Assembly (NCBI GenBank): GCA_012656075.1
Contig: JAAKBF010000056.1
Location: 682,001-746,000, forward strand
DNA: 64,000 nt
Source of the DNA: Phytophthora hibernalis
Taxonomy: Eukaryota; Oomycota; Peronosporomycetes; Peronosporales; Peronosporaceae
Reading direction: 5' to 3'
Shown here: positions 11,575-23,174 of the stretch, one piece after another
How positions within the stretch are numbered: the first letter of the stretch is position 1
How the letters are laid out: the number at the start of each line of letters is the position of its first letter
The notes under the pieces: model-generated
Databases searched by the model: none
Seen by the model: only the letters and a program-made list of their open reading frames with translations
What the model was told of the DNA's origin: nothing
Position numbers and translations under genes: made by a program

Positions 11575-12180
11575 TGTCGAGAATCGATCCGGATCGGGAC
11601 GGTCTAGCCGTACCGTGTGGAAGCGAGAAGCAGTTAGGGAGTTTTGACAGGAGGCACAACAACAACCGTAATGTAAATATACAGCTTTGTTATGCGTTGA
11701 TCCGGGTAAATTCACGACTGAGCCTTCCCACTTACCACAGCACGCCGTTCAATCCAGTCCTTGGGTTACTTCGGACCTTCAGCGCCCGCCAGTGCATCTC
11801 ACACGGCGTGATGACTGCTCTCGCTACGCCCCACCTCACCCTTCAGGCCTATCTTGATCGTCCTTGGCTCGCGTCGTCCATGGCCTCAAGGCGGATGACT
11901 CCCGTCCTGCCGTCACGCTGCTGCACAGTCCCGTCGACGCCACCAGATCAAGAGTGGGGTCCACCAAGCTCAGCAGTCGTTCTAGTCAACGTCCGCGTCC
12001 CACGACTGGACTATTTACCAATCAAAATGCACACGGAGCGGATCCACTTCATCGTGAATCCGCGATCGGTCTTGATGACTGCCCAGTCTCTCCGCCTCTT
12101 CAAGTTGCGTCAGCGTCGACCCATTCATACGGCGGTTGGAGCCGTGGTCGCGGCGGTGTCCACCATTTCCACTCGTGACA
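11575..12180 (-). repeat. 5' LTR of the gag-only element
   Basis: Same TG...CA ends as the copy at 7063-7666 and nearly the same sequence. Because the element reads on the minus strand, transcription would start within this copy. Confidence 0.85.
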
Positions 12181-12615
12181 TCGGTTGGGTACCTTTAGGC
12201 ACACATCCTGCGCGTGGCTTATGGGGTCAATAGTTGAAGTGACACGAACGTGGCGATCTGATTGGGTGGTTATCTGGTATCAGGATGATATGATTGGTCG
12301 GTACGGTTGAAGTCGGCACTGCATATGTGAGTGGCATGCGTATTGACGAGACCAACCGTTCCCGTCCCATGTGTCTGTTCCCGTTGCATGACACCATACA
12401 AATCTCAAGTGAAATGTTGGCGTTCCCGTCCCATCGGACTGTTCCCGCTGCATACACATCTTCATTGCATGGTAAGTGAAGGGGGCACTAGGAGTAGCAC
12501 CATTAGGAGGGAGATCAAGCAGGACATGGACTTCTAACTAAATCAATCTCACTTTCGGATTTCTTTCCTACCCCTCATCTCGACTACCAAGCTACGTCTG
12601 CATTCGCAATTGGTT
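12181..12615. other. Leader before the copia fragment
   Basis: No gene. A TGGTATCAGG at 12275-12284 resembles a retroelement primer-binding site, and would suit the copia fragment that follows, but no LTR with a CA end is visible just upstream. A short phrase like gttcccgtcccat is repeated with variation between 12358 and 12440. Confidence 0.35.
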
Positions 12616-14072
12616 ATGAGCCCAAGCTACGCTGACACCGTCAAACTCGTGGAAGGCAACTTCTTCCACTGGGAGTTCAACATGAGGATGAAGCTCTCGC
12701 GCAAGGGACTACTAGCCCACATCATCAAGCCAGAGTCCGACGCGCTGAGCGATGGCTCCACGGCACAATAGAAGATGGACGATCTGAAAATCCCTTGGTG
12801 TGATCGCTGGAGACGTTTGACTCACATACCAAGTCTACATCCGTGGATCGGCATTGGCTGTCGACTCGTGGCTCATGCTCGAGGAGCAGTTCAACCGGAA
12901 CACGCTGAAGAACCGACTCATCGTCACCAAGAAGTTGCACAACTTCAAGATGGAGTCAGGTACGCGGTTCGTGGTGCACGTGGACCTGTTCAAGGAGATC
13001 GTCTTACAGATGGAGACGATCGGTGAGTCTTTGGATGAGACCCGACAGCTCGTGTTGCTGCTCGGTAGTCTGACGGACAAGTACCGGATGATTAGTAGCG
13101 TCCTCGAGAACACGCCGAACATGACGTTGGCGTACGCTATCCAAGCTATCTCTGGCGTTGAAGCATCGGATGAATCGTCATCGGCTCAACAGAAGGCGTT
13201 CGTGGCCAAGAAGGACCACGGCAAGCGCAAGTTCACGGGCAAGTGCTTCTATTGTGAGAAACCTGGGCGCAACAAACGGAGTGCCGCAAGAAGAAGGCCG
13301 ACGAGGGACGCGGACAAGTCGCGAGAGAGACATTCGATTTCGCGTTCACGGCAACGAGTGCGATGAGCGAGACTGAGTGGCTCGTCGGCTCTGGTGCAAG
13401 CTCGCACATGACCAGCGTCCGGGGCAAGTTCGTGTCCATGAAGGAGCTGAAGGCGCCAGTCCGCATCACGATCGCGGATGGCACGAAGATCGACGCAGTT
13501 GCAATGGGCCCCGTCGGGTTGAAGCTGACGGACGGGACGTCTGTCACGCTGTCGGATGTTATGTACATCCCTGAGGTTGATGGAAGTCTCATATCGGTGG
13601 CGAAGCTGGCCGAGAAGGACGTCGTCGCGCAGTTCAGCAAGAACAAGTGTGTCTTTCGCTATGGTGACGCAAACGTCATGGAGGCGAAGCGCATGGAAAT
13701 GTCTACAAACTGAAAACAGTGGGGGACGAGGTGTGTTGTGCTGCAACGACACCTCGTAAGCAGCCGTGGAGCGTGTTGCACGCACGCCTAGGCCACATCC
13801 CGTACAAGCGCTACGAGCAGCTACTTACAATGACAGAAGGGTTGCCGCGGGTTACGGAAGCACCTACGACTGCGGACGTTTGTGCTGGTTGCTGCATGGG
13901 AAAGATGCACGAGAACAACTTCCCTCGCAAGCCCGAGAAGACAGTCAAGAGCGCGGGGTCCTGGACCTCGTCCACTCAGACGTCATGGGACCAATACAGA
14001 CGAAGACACCGGGTGGGTGCACATACGTCGTCACATTCATTGATGACTACTCAAGATTCAACCTGTGCAGTT
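12616..14072 (+). pseudogene. Ty1/copia gag-pol, 5' part, truncated
   Basis: From the ATG at 12616 the frames give a copia gag (NFFHWEFNMRMKLSRKGLL, later FKMESGTRFVVHVDLFKEIV), a partial zinc knuckle (CFYCEKPG), the protease site, a GAG-pre-integrase HHCC region (LHARLGHIPYKRYEQLL ... VCAGCCMGKMH) and the first strand of the integrase core (VHSDVMGPIQTKTPGG, VTFIDDYSRF). Several frameshifts and a stop at 12769 break it. The protease reads LVGSGASSHM where the family has D-S-G, so the catalytic Asp is Gly. The element stops abruptly within integrase at about 14070; reverse transcriptase and the 3' end are missing. Confidence 0.85.
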
Positions 14073-16732
14073 CACCGGACAAATATTGAACGAGTCCAAA
14101 ATACGTTATCAACTTCCTGAAAAGCAAGTCTTAGCGATTCTCAGAGTTGTGCAGCTGTTCAGGCCACTGATATTTGGTACTGGATTTCCACTGAAGATCT
14201 ATACTCGGTACTCCGTCCAACGATGGTTATTGGGTTCAAACTCTACTGAAGGAAGACACTTGAAGTGGGGTTGGAGTTGTCTCGATGGTCACTGGAAATA
14301 CATAAAGTTCAGCGAGATGAAGATGGTTTGGCCGCAATTTTAAGCGCATGCATTACCCCCAGGGAACATCTCGACGCAGTAGTTTAAGAGTTGATACCAG
14401 CCAAAGGACATGTCAAGCAACAACCTGCGATCAGCATGGAGATGCTTGATTTCGACTACCAGGGTGTCGCGTTGAGCTTCGATGGTGCGGCCAAGACCTC
14501 TACTCGCCAAGGAAGTTGTGAGTGTGTCTTGTGGCAACTGCCCGGATGGGAAGTCCTGGACGCACAAGGTTTCATTTTGGAAGATGTCACGGTGAACGAT
14601 GCAGAGTATCAAGGATTGATAAACGGTTTGAAACTGGCATTGGCGCGCGGTGTTGAAGGTCTGCTCGCAGTTGGGGATTCAAGGATCATAATTCAGCAGG
14701 CTCAAAGCCTGATCAAATGTAACACTCAAACCTTCAACGCAGACTCGCCGAATATGAGTCGCTCAAGACAAAGTTCAAGTCCATTCATTTGGTACATGTC
14801 AAGCGCTTTTACAATCAAGCTGCAGATTACCTGACGTCTAAAACGTTGATGATGGGCAAGTCTTGGCAACTTGAGGATGAGGATGAACGCTCACATTTGC
14901 AGTTGGTATCGAAAATACCTGAGCAGATCATGAAGCCAGTAGGAACTCTGCCCGCAGATGACAATTTGCAGCCAGAGTCTGAATCAAGTCCCCTCCCATC
15001 TGCGGCCAAGGTGCTAGCAGCTTTCACGCGCGCTCAGGCTGCACGAGCTGAGGAAAGTGAGGTTATGGAACCATTACAGTATCAGGTTGAACGTTGGCGC
15101 AGGATCAGGGCCCATCAGGATGGCGATATTTCCTGAAATGGATAAAGAGCTATCTGAAGGGCGAACTGAATGAGCTTTCGCGTTCAGAGATTAAGAAGAT
15201 CGCTAAATATGCGGACTATAATGTCCTGGATTCGCGAGAGATCTTGTATCGCCTGGCCGCAGAAACTAAGGGTCGCCCACGCGACGAAGAGTCTGAAACA
15301 AGGTTGGTCAGTCCGGAAAACCTGCGACCAGACATATTGCACTATGCTCACGAGGATTTCCAAGGTGGACATCAAGGCATAACTCGGACGTATGAAAAAT
15401 TGTGTTCAGAGTTTTACTGGCCGAGGATGTTTGCTGATGCAGAGATCTTCGTCAAAGAGTGCACCGACTGCGCATCAGCCAAGGGACGACCACCGAGCCC
15501 CGGACCTTCGCCCGGGAATATCGAACCTCGACGCCCATTTGAGGTTGTCTCAATGGACTTCGTCATGCACATGCCAAAGTCTGAACGCGGGAATACTTTC
15601 CTACTCCTGTTTCAGGATGCGTTTTCAGGCTTCGTGATGTGTAAGCCCATGAGTTCAACCACTGCTCAGGATGTAGCTGAGGCGTATGAGGAATGTATTT
15701 TCAGACGGTTCTGAGCAAGTTCAATGTTGCGTCATGATCAAGATCCAAGGTTTATGAGCGAGGTATTCACCCGATTCAGATAAATGCTTGGCAGCAGTCA
15801 ACGAGCAACTCTGGCGTATCGGCCCCAGGCTAATGGCCAGCAAGAACGCTCGGTCCAGACGGTTATGCGAAGTGTCCGAGCGTACGTTGCTGAATCAGAC
15901 CAGAGCGACTGGGACGACCACGCTGAGTGTCTGATGTCTGCGCTGAACACGTCATTTGACGCTACTAGGCTTGAAACGCCATTTTTCTTGGTGCATGGTT
16001 GGGATGCACAAGGGACAGTTTCAGCAATGCTTGGACCTAGGCCTTCTAGTGTGCCTGAACGCACCGCCTATGAGTGGCGCCGAAAGTTGCAACGCGATTA
16101 TGGTTACGCTCCGGCTTGCGCTGAAGACCTCCAAATAAAGGCAAAACGTCTACGCTCAGAGGCCCAGACACAGAAGTGAAATGAGCTGTCTGAACGCATC
16201 AAGGCTGGTTTCAAAGTTTGCGATGCTGTATGGTTGTACATTCCCAGAGTTCAGACCGGGCTAAGCAGAAAATTGGCTCACCTGTGGCATGGTCCGTTCA
16301 GGATCGACGAAATACGACGATTTCCGAGTCAAGCTGAAGATTATTAATACTGGCTACCGGGTTAACCCTTGGGTGCACGTGAGTCGCCTGAAACCGAGAG
16401 CCTTATTTCCTAAACGTCCGATTAAGGAAATCGAGGTGGCTGAAGATGATGACTTTGATGCTGCTCTGTTACCAGAGGACAGTTGGGAGCCGGACAATTC
16501 AAATGATCAACATGAAGTAGAGAAGATTTTGGATTTACGCTGGAAAAAACGCACTCGGACCTCTCGACGCACTCGCGAATATCTCGTGAAGTGGAAAGAC
16601 TATGAAGAGCCAGAGTGGTTACCAGTCACACAATTAAGTTGCGGCGCCCTCTTGTATGACTTCAACCAAGGAGCTAGAGCGAGAGCTCGCTTCCGGGCCA
16701 TGCAGGCGGGAGATGATCATCCCAGAGTATAG
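14073..16732 (+). pseudogene. Ty3/gypsy pol 3' half with chromodomain
   Basis: Domains in order: the RNase H that follows RT (ESKIRYQLPEKQVLAIL, about 14090-14330), a second RNase H-like domain (ALSFDGAAKTSTRQG, NDAEYQGLINGLKLA, 14420-14830), the integrase zinc finger (HEDFQGGHQG ... CTDCASAKG, 15350-15490), the integrase core (SMDFVMHMPKS; then LAYRPQANGQQERSVQT, 15550-16000) and a C-terminal chromodomain (VEKILDLRW ... EYLVKWKDYEEPEWLP, 16510-16670), which directs insertion to marked chromatin. Frameshifts and stops at several points, including around 15714-15790 in the integrase core, make it inactive. Reverse transcriptase is absent here; a matching RT half lies at 21.8-23.1 kb. Confidence 0.85.
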
Positions 16733-18660
16733 TGTCTCTTGACACTTACGCCTGGACGCAGATCGCTGAACTTGTGAAACGACTGACCAACCTGAACCTG
16801 ACTGACCCTGAAATGAGATGAAAATAATGCTGAGTGCAGATGAGAGCCTTGACCGCACATTTATTTGACCGCGAACGTTTTTGGCAGCTGCGAATGAAAG
16901 AAAAACATGATGCGATTTACGATGGAGAAGACTGGGACGTGTGGCCTGCCCGTTTCCACGTCGGTACAACTTCGGCAGTATTGACGACTCGCTGTTATGC
17001 TGGAACCCAATGTAGAAAGTGGCTTGGCCAAGTTTGCATGTTCGCCGCAGTTTACGGTATGTGGAAGGATGCGATTGGACGTGGAACCTGCACTCACGTT
17101 TGGACCACTTGCGTTCAGACATTCAGGGTAAGGTGCTTCTGCGCTCAAACTTTTTACTACCATGCGCAGCTTCATTGTCGTCAGACGGGTGATAACGAGA
17201 CATCATCCAGGGAACTTACCTCGCTGGTGTAGTTCGTGGTCTCATCCAGCTCTGTCGACCTTGATCGCACAATCATGACACCCTCCACTCGCAGATGCCT
17301 CGCCCACCGACCTGTCGTGCTGTTTCGCAGCCTCAAGCATGCTCACCTGCAGCCAGAAGACCTGCCGTCGCTCACGCACCCGATCATACTGCCAAACGTG
17401 GCTCAGACCCGTTTGTCTTTGGTCCAGCCATGATGTGCCACATCGGAAGTTTTTCTTCTTTGACAGACCATAACTGGAAGGGACGGTTGACACGAGACTG
17501 AGTGCAATTTTCTCCTGGAGTCACCTAGTGAATGCTGACCTGGAATTATCCTGATATTTGATTGGCTATTGAAAATTTATCGGTTCTGGCTATGCGCCTT
17601 GCGCAAGTATGACATGGAATTCGGCTGTGCTCCACGAAGCGGATGCGGTCAGGCTTTAAGATGGGCCCTTTAGATTTGGAAGACTGCGGTCAGGGTCTGA
17701 AACCCTGAGCGCAGATCTATGTCCAGATCGCCCCCGTCCTTAAGCGGGTTAACCCAATCTGGAGTTGAAAACGCCCATGCAAACGTATTGTATGTGGTGT
17801 CCCGCCTCGCCTAAAGTCTGAATGCACACATATCCGTGTTCCCGGAACTCGCCGTGTCTACAAATACCGAGTGAAGCAGAAAACCAAGAAAAGACTATCG
17901 TGTGAAGCCTCTACAGTGAGTGTATCTTTGGTCGCAAGATCTTGGATGCACTTTAGTTCCTGGACGCAGATCGTCCCTGAACGCAGATACCTGAGCGTGC
18001 AAATTATTATGTGCACCCAAGGTCATCCTGCTCTGTGAGGCCGTACACATCGGTTTCAAGTTATATCCAGGTTCAAGAACCCTGAGTGTAGGTGGAAAAC
18101 ACCTGCGTTCAGGATATCAAGAATCCAGCAAACACAAAGACACGGCCTCTTGAAGATGGAAAGATCAACCCACAAAGGGTCAACGTCAACATCCAGTATA
18201 ATCAAATCAAGTCAAAGCAGAAGAACACAGAAGAATACGGAAGAACATCGAAGAACGAATACAAAAAAGATACCATTTATGAATAGCTAGCGATAGGCTA
18301 GTAAAGATAACAATCAGAGTTCGTTTACCCCCTACTACACAAGTCGCTCAAAGAAGAGCTTCCGACAAGCAGGAAACGGGTCCGCCGATCAGTTAAGGAC
18401 GGTTCGGTGTGGGGCTCCCTAAAAGATTCAAGTCCAGTTGTGAGGGGATCATTCACGTTGGTGTCTGACGTGATCCTTACATTCCATTTTCTAGTTGATC
18501 CCGCTGCGCGTACGGTAAGGGCGGTGTTTCATTCCATATTGACAAGACCTTCTTGGGTGATTAGTAGCAGTCATCCCCAGGAATATTTGATAGACTGCGT
18601 TCAAGGTTGGATTATACTTGTGTGTGTTATTTCCCTCATCTGAGGGTGGTGCGCGTGTGA
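16733..18660. other. Gypsy 3' non-coding region
   Basis: No protein domain is visible; the 132-codon frame at 16834-17232 matches nothing known. The tract carries many variants of CCTGAaCGCAGAT and its complement (for example 17110, 17978, 18104, 18596), a motif also found inside the gypsy coding parts on either side. This suggests it is untranslated or LTR sequence of the same family. I could not find a pair of LTRs. Confidence 0.4.
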
Positions 18661-19054
18661 AAGGGCTTCAGGGTTGACCAGTACCCTGATCACAGCCCTA
18701 GTTGGCTGGCGTTCCGACCCACCGCTCAAGGGTCTATAAGAATAAGTAGCGGCTGTTTGTTGTATATAACTCTGTATTTGTATTGGTTATCTGTAAGTGG
18801 TGTTTCTTCTGGGTTCTCGGATCCGGATTCAGACATTGGAGAAGTGCGTTCAGGAAGTGAACGTTACGCCCGACATTTTCAAGGCCTATTTGTATTGGAC
18901 AACTCATTTGGTGGCAAATCCAGGCTCCCCGAATTAATCGACGCCGATAGGGATTACACAAGGTGCCACGCCACTCTGAATCGCGGTTTCAAGGAACTGC
19001 GTTAAGGGTTCACACACCCGTGGCTTAAGTTTCAGGACTAAGTCTGGGCTACCG
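18661..19054. other. Junction region, no gene
   Basis: This stretch has TATA-like sequence (gtctataagaataag near 18730 and gttgtatataac near 18760) and one more copy of the TGCGTTCA motif at 18845. It may be part of an LTR, but no second copy is present to prove it. Confidence 0.3.
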
Positions 19055-21590
19055 CTATTCATTTGGGCGAGAAAGTTTCATCGACTTCGTCACAAAGGTC
19101 TCCCGAGCCTCACGTACAACCGCCTGTGCCGCATTGTCGCGATTGGAAGCATCAATGGTGCCGGCAATTCCACTGTGCCAGGGGTCGTCGAAGGCTGACT
19201 TGGCGAAGGACCGCTTACGCCGACGACTTGGAACCGGAATCATCAACTATCGATGAGCTCTTGGCCATCTTAGCGACCCGGCGAGAAGACTTGGGGGCAG
19301 CTCGCTTCTTCGACGAACACTTGGATTGAGGAGAGCCGGAGCCCTCGCTTGACGGAATGTGGAGTTTTCGATCAGCATAGATCTGTAGCTTGCCACGTGG
19401 AGGCGATCGATCCGAGAAGACCACGATGCTAGCCGATGAAGAACAACTGTCTTCAGCCCCAACATCCATCAAGAAATCTCGATGGGACAGTCCGCTAGAC
19501 GAGCTTACAAGCGAGCCAACCGGCGAAAGCTGGGGAGTAGATAAGGAATCGCTGGGTTGACTTGGCGGAAGGCCAAGCTCAATGTCACCGATGGGACGGC
19601 CCCAGCCACCTTTGGCGAATCTGGCCATGCGAACCATCCAAAACATCTTCGTCAGGGACGTCTAACTTAGCGAACACACCCTGAGTGATGCAAGCAGCAT
19701 TCCTTGCTGCTGCTCGAGACGGGCGGCGTCGGGGAGAGCCAAGAGGATGAGGCATAGTAGGGCTGGTCGAGGCCGGAACGGAAACGACGGAGCTCGACGT
19801 AGGGGTCACCGCGGAAGTAGACGAACTCGACGAGACCACTGCCTGAGCCGACTCAATCGCCGAATCAGTGGATGCTACAGATCCTTATACTGGACTCGGC
19901 GAGGAACTTACAAGTCCGAGCGAAGAGCCCGTGGTCAGAGACAAACTCGCCAAAACGGCTGACGAACTCGCCAAGTTCGGGTCAACGGAGCTCGACGAGT
20001 CCGCCCCAAGATCGGCCGACTCGTCGACTGAAACTTCGGAACCATCGACTGAAATCTCGTCGTGAGGAGGACTCAGAGAGTGTCGCTCTGTAATTGGCAC
20101 GACTAAGACCAGCCGCCGGAGAGCGGAGACGACATCTCCCTGGAACAGGCAGCGAAGACGCATGCTCAGCGACCACGTCTGCCCGGATCAAAGTCGTCGA
20201 TGCGTCGAAACCCTCCTAGCCAGGCACAGGACGCTCAAACTTGCCACGAGAAACACTATTTGACCGACTCCGCCGGGGCCGGACGCAGTTGGATTTGATG
20301 GATTGGAAGACCGACGGAGGTGCTCAGCCGTAGTCAGCTTCCTCAGGGGCGCACGCCTTAGCTGAGGAACCGAACGGTGTCTCCGGCGACGTGAAGCCGA
20401 CTTGGACCGTTTGTGGCGCAAAGTGCTCGGTGAAGATTTAGATGACACCGCGGAGAAAGACGGAGAACCTACCAACGCTGCACTCGCCGGGGTACCAATA
20501 GCCGAGTTGAAATAGCTGGGCCCAAAGATAACCCGCTCGACGATCTCGGTGAGCGGAGCGAGAGGGTAACTTCGCAGGGCCGAGTTCAAGCGACTCGGGG
20601 AAGCGCTCGGCGAGGAGCCGACATCGGCGGGCATTAATTTGAAAGTCCCTGGGATCCAACCCTGGGACATCCACGCCACCAAGATCAGCGACAGCCAAGT
20701 GCGGGTCATATACTGGGGTAACGACCGCGGTGAGCGATAATATGGCTCTGTCGTAGAACAGTACCCTATAACGACTTGATAGTTCGACGAGCTTCTCGGA
20801 GAGCGTGGTTACCGCCTGAGCAAATCTGTACCGTGGTCTCTTGGAGCTGGCGATAATACGTAGTGGCCACCCCGTGAAGAACGGTGTGCTCCGCCTTGAT
20901 CTCGATAATCTTCTGACCAAGGCTTGCACAAGTCCGGTCGCGACTTTCGAGCTCGGCTTGGAGTTTCTGGATAGTCTTCTCAGCAGCGTGAGTCCGATCA
21001 CTCTGCTGAACGATGATGGTTCGAGATTCAGCCTTGAGCTGAGAGATTGGCTTGTTGAACGAATCCGCTAGCTCAGTCGTGCTCAAGTCATCCGAGCGAT
21101 AAACTTCCAACTTTTTGTAACGGTACCCAGCTTGTGGCGCAAAGAGGCCGACTCAGCGATCGCCGACTCCATTCGTTTACAACGAGCAGAAGCCATTCGC
21201 TCCGACTTAGCGAGCTTGGTCCGAAGCTCGGCGACCTCGGCAGACGCATCCGGAAGGGGTACAGCATCGCGTTGTAGATGAAAGCTGGCGATGTTTTCCC
21301 GAGGATAGCCTGGCGAATTGAGGCGTCGGCGGGTGGAGGAGAGTTGGTCAGCAAAAACGAGACCAGCTGAGCGAGAGAAGCATCACGCTGTCTCTGCTCT
21401 TCTCCTTGCTGAGCGAGAGCTCGACGAATCCCAGCGAAGCCAGCGAAATCGCCTGCGTCGAGTCATCTTCTGACTCAGATGGGGTAACTGAGCTACAAGG
21501 GATTTTTACTGAAGAGCCCAGCGATCCAGACCGAGCGGAAGCATCAGCCTGCTGAAGACCTTGCGCAGCCTCAGTGGCGGGTGTCGGAGC
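19055..21590 (-). pseudogene. Decayed coiled-coil ORF of unknown repeat family
   Basis: On the minus strand a chain of overlapping frames in different phases covers the whole stretch. The upstream part reads as a coiled coil (HAAEKTIQKLQAELESRDRT); the downstream part is rich in Ser, Pro and Asp/Glu. Codon use is GC-rich and unlike the AT-rich surroundings. It could be the gag-like ORF1 of a retroelement lying opposite to its neighbours, but there is no zinc knuckle and I do not recognise the family. At least four frameshifts separate the pieces. Its upstream end abuts a piggyBac fragment. Confidence 0.45.
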
Positions 21591-21596
21591 CCAGTG

Positions 21597-21815
21597 ACGG
21601 ATGATTCCAGCCGCCGTGGTGAGAAACTTGCTGTCAGTGTTTGGACCGAGTGCTCGAAAGAATGGAATGCGGCTGGTTGTCATAGACAGTTTCTACACTT
21701 CGGTTGCGTTGGCGATCCAGTTGCTGCTCGTGGGGTTCTACTGTGTTGGCACTACAATGACGAACCGTCTCGGATACTGCAAGCAAGTGATTAAAAAGAA
21801 GAAGAGCCATCCAGA
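21597..21815 (+). pseudogene. piggyBac-like transposase fragment
   Basis: The frame reads VVIDSFYTSVALAIQLLLVG, then FYCVGTTMTNRLGYCKQVIK, which is the DDE_Tnp_1_7 region of piggyBac transposases (DNFYTS and GT..NR blocks). Only about 70 residues are left. The Asp of the DNFYTS block is present (DSFYTS). The fragment continues in frame into unrelated sequence on both sides, so it has been cut out of its element and joined to gypsy sequence downstream. Confidence 0.75.
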
Positions 21816-21829
21816 CTTACCTGTAGTTC

Positions 21830-23135
21830 AGGACCTAAGCCCTGAGTGTAAAATTGAGGATGCGGATGTTGGCGTTTCAGGGGTCACAACTCCAGAAATG
21901 AATGAGAAGATGAGGAAGATCCTGAAATACCATCGGAAGATTTTCTTAGGTGATGGAAATGCAGCTCCAGCCCCTCACGCGGTGTTGTGTGCGATTTGGA
22001 AGTTGAAAATGTGCGTCCAGTGTCTCAGCGTGCAAGACAAGTTGTCCCGCATTTGTCGGTCAAGGTTTTCAGTTGCTCAAGAAGCTCCTCGAAACGGGCT
22101 TGATTGAGCACTCTGAATCGGCATGGGCCTCACCAATCGTAATCATTCTCAAGAAAAATGAAGTGGATAGCAGGATGTGTATTGACTATCGACTGGAGAA
22201 TAAATTTATCAAGTTATCACGATATCCCTTACCCCTGATCGATAATTTGCTGATCGGCTTCGAGTCCGCGATGTGGTTTATGAGTCTCGACATGGCAAGA
22301 GGTTTATGGGCAGTTCTCATGACGTGCAAAGCTGATTTCAGCATTCATTTGTCCGTTCGGGTATTTTCAGTGGATACGGATGCCGTTCGGTCTCAAGAAC
22401 GCGCCCCTAGTGTATCAAGCAGTGATAAACAATTGTCTGTAGGGGTTCGTGCGCTTGCCACCTGAAGAAGAAGCTTTGGTTGATCGAGACGTCTTAGAGT
22501 TCCTGGATCTGAATGATTCAGACTCTAAACGCAGCGAAGTTCAGGATCCTGAACGCACATCTGCCGACGACCGTGAACGCAGCAAAGTTGATCTCTCGAT
22601 TTTAACCGAGCAAATGACGGTGTTCAAGCGTAACATACCAACCCCTCCTCAGATGGGACCTGTGCTTGGACGCAGTTCGTATATTGACGACATCGCACAT
22701 GGTGCTCCGACTTGGGACGATCTTTGCACGGACCTGAATGCTCTTTTGCTCAGATTGCGTTACTGGAATATCTCTGTGAGCCTTCCGAAGAGTGAATTTG
22801 GCAAGCTGAGTATTCCGTACCTATCCCATGAAATTAGCGCTGAAGGTATTCGAGCTAGGCCCAAGATTGCGAAGTCCGTTCAGGAGTTACCATTTCCGTC
22901 TACGCTCAGAGGAGCTCAACCTTTCTTGGGAAGTTTGAACTATTATCACAAGTTCATTGAAGATCTCCCTGTGGTCGCGGCAGTACTTTACGAGCTGAGC
23001 GACGAACAAGTGCGTTCAGGTCGAGACCTTAAACGCGCCAAGGAAGCATTTGAGATCTTGAAACCGAAAATTGTGTCGACTCCTATGTTGCGTCATCCTG
23101 ACCGCATGAAGCCGTTTATCATTATTCCTCATGCT
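21830..23135 (+). pseudogene. Ty3/gypsy reverse transcriptase half
   Basis: Frames give the RT palm and fingers: LLETGLIEHSESAWASPIV, SRMCIDYRLENKFIKL, RYPLPLIDNL, then MPFGLKNAPLVYQAV in a shifted frame, the catalytic SYIDDIAHG (YIDD) and the thumb/connection (LRGAQPFLGSLNYYHKFIED, TPMLRHPDRMKPFII). RT copies the element RNA to DNA. The stretch ends where RNase H should begin, and the missing half is of the kind found at 14.07 kb. Between the FGLKNAP block and YIDD is an acidic insert (about 22460-22660) not usual for RT. Frameshifts make it inactive. Confidence 0.85.
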
Positions 23136-23174
23136 CGGCATGTGCTGTCGTTGGTCAGATGTATGATGCCGTGA

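Larger units (their letters stand above)
7063..12180 (-). mobile_element. Non-autonomous LTR retrotransposon, gag only
   Basis: Two direct repeats of about 605 bp (7063-7666 and 11575-12180) bound a 3.9-kb interior. Minus-strand orientation follows from the gag frames and from a purine-rich tract (cggggagga on the minus strand, 7667-7675) directly before the 3' LTR, the expected position of the polypurine tract. Next to the 5' LTR, after a 2-base gap, the minus strand reads TGGTGGAGAAGC (11561-11572), a candidate tRNA primer site. The interior encodes gag and zinc knuckles, but I find no protease, reverse transcriptase, RNase H or integrase. It would need enzymes from another element. The flanking bases (ctccg and tcggt) do not form a target duplication. 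Confidence 0.85.

Noticed and set aside
7058..12185. Target-site duplication of the gag-only element
   Set aside because: Flanking bases ctccg and tcggt do not match in direct orientation.
12275..12284. Primer-binding site of the copia element
   Set aside because: The TGGTATCAG match is good but no LTR end lies directly before it; kept only as a remark.
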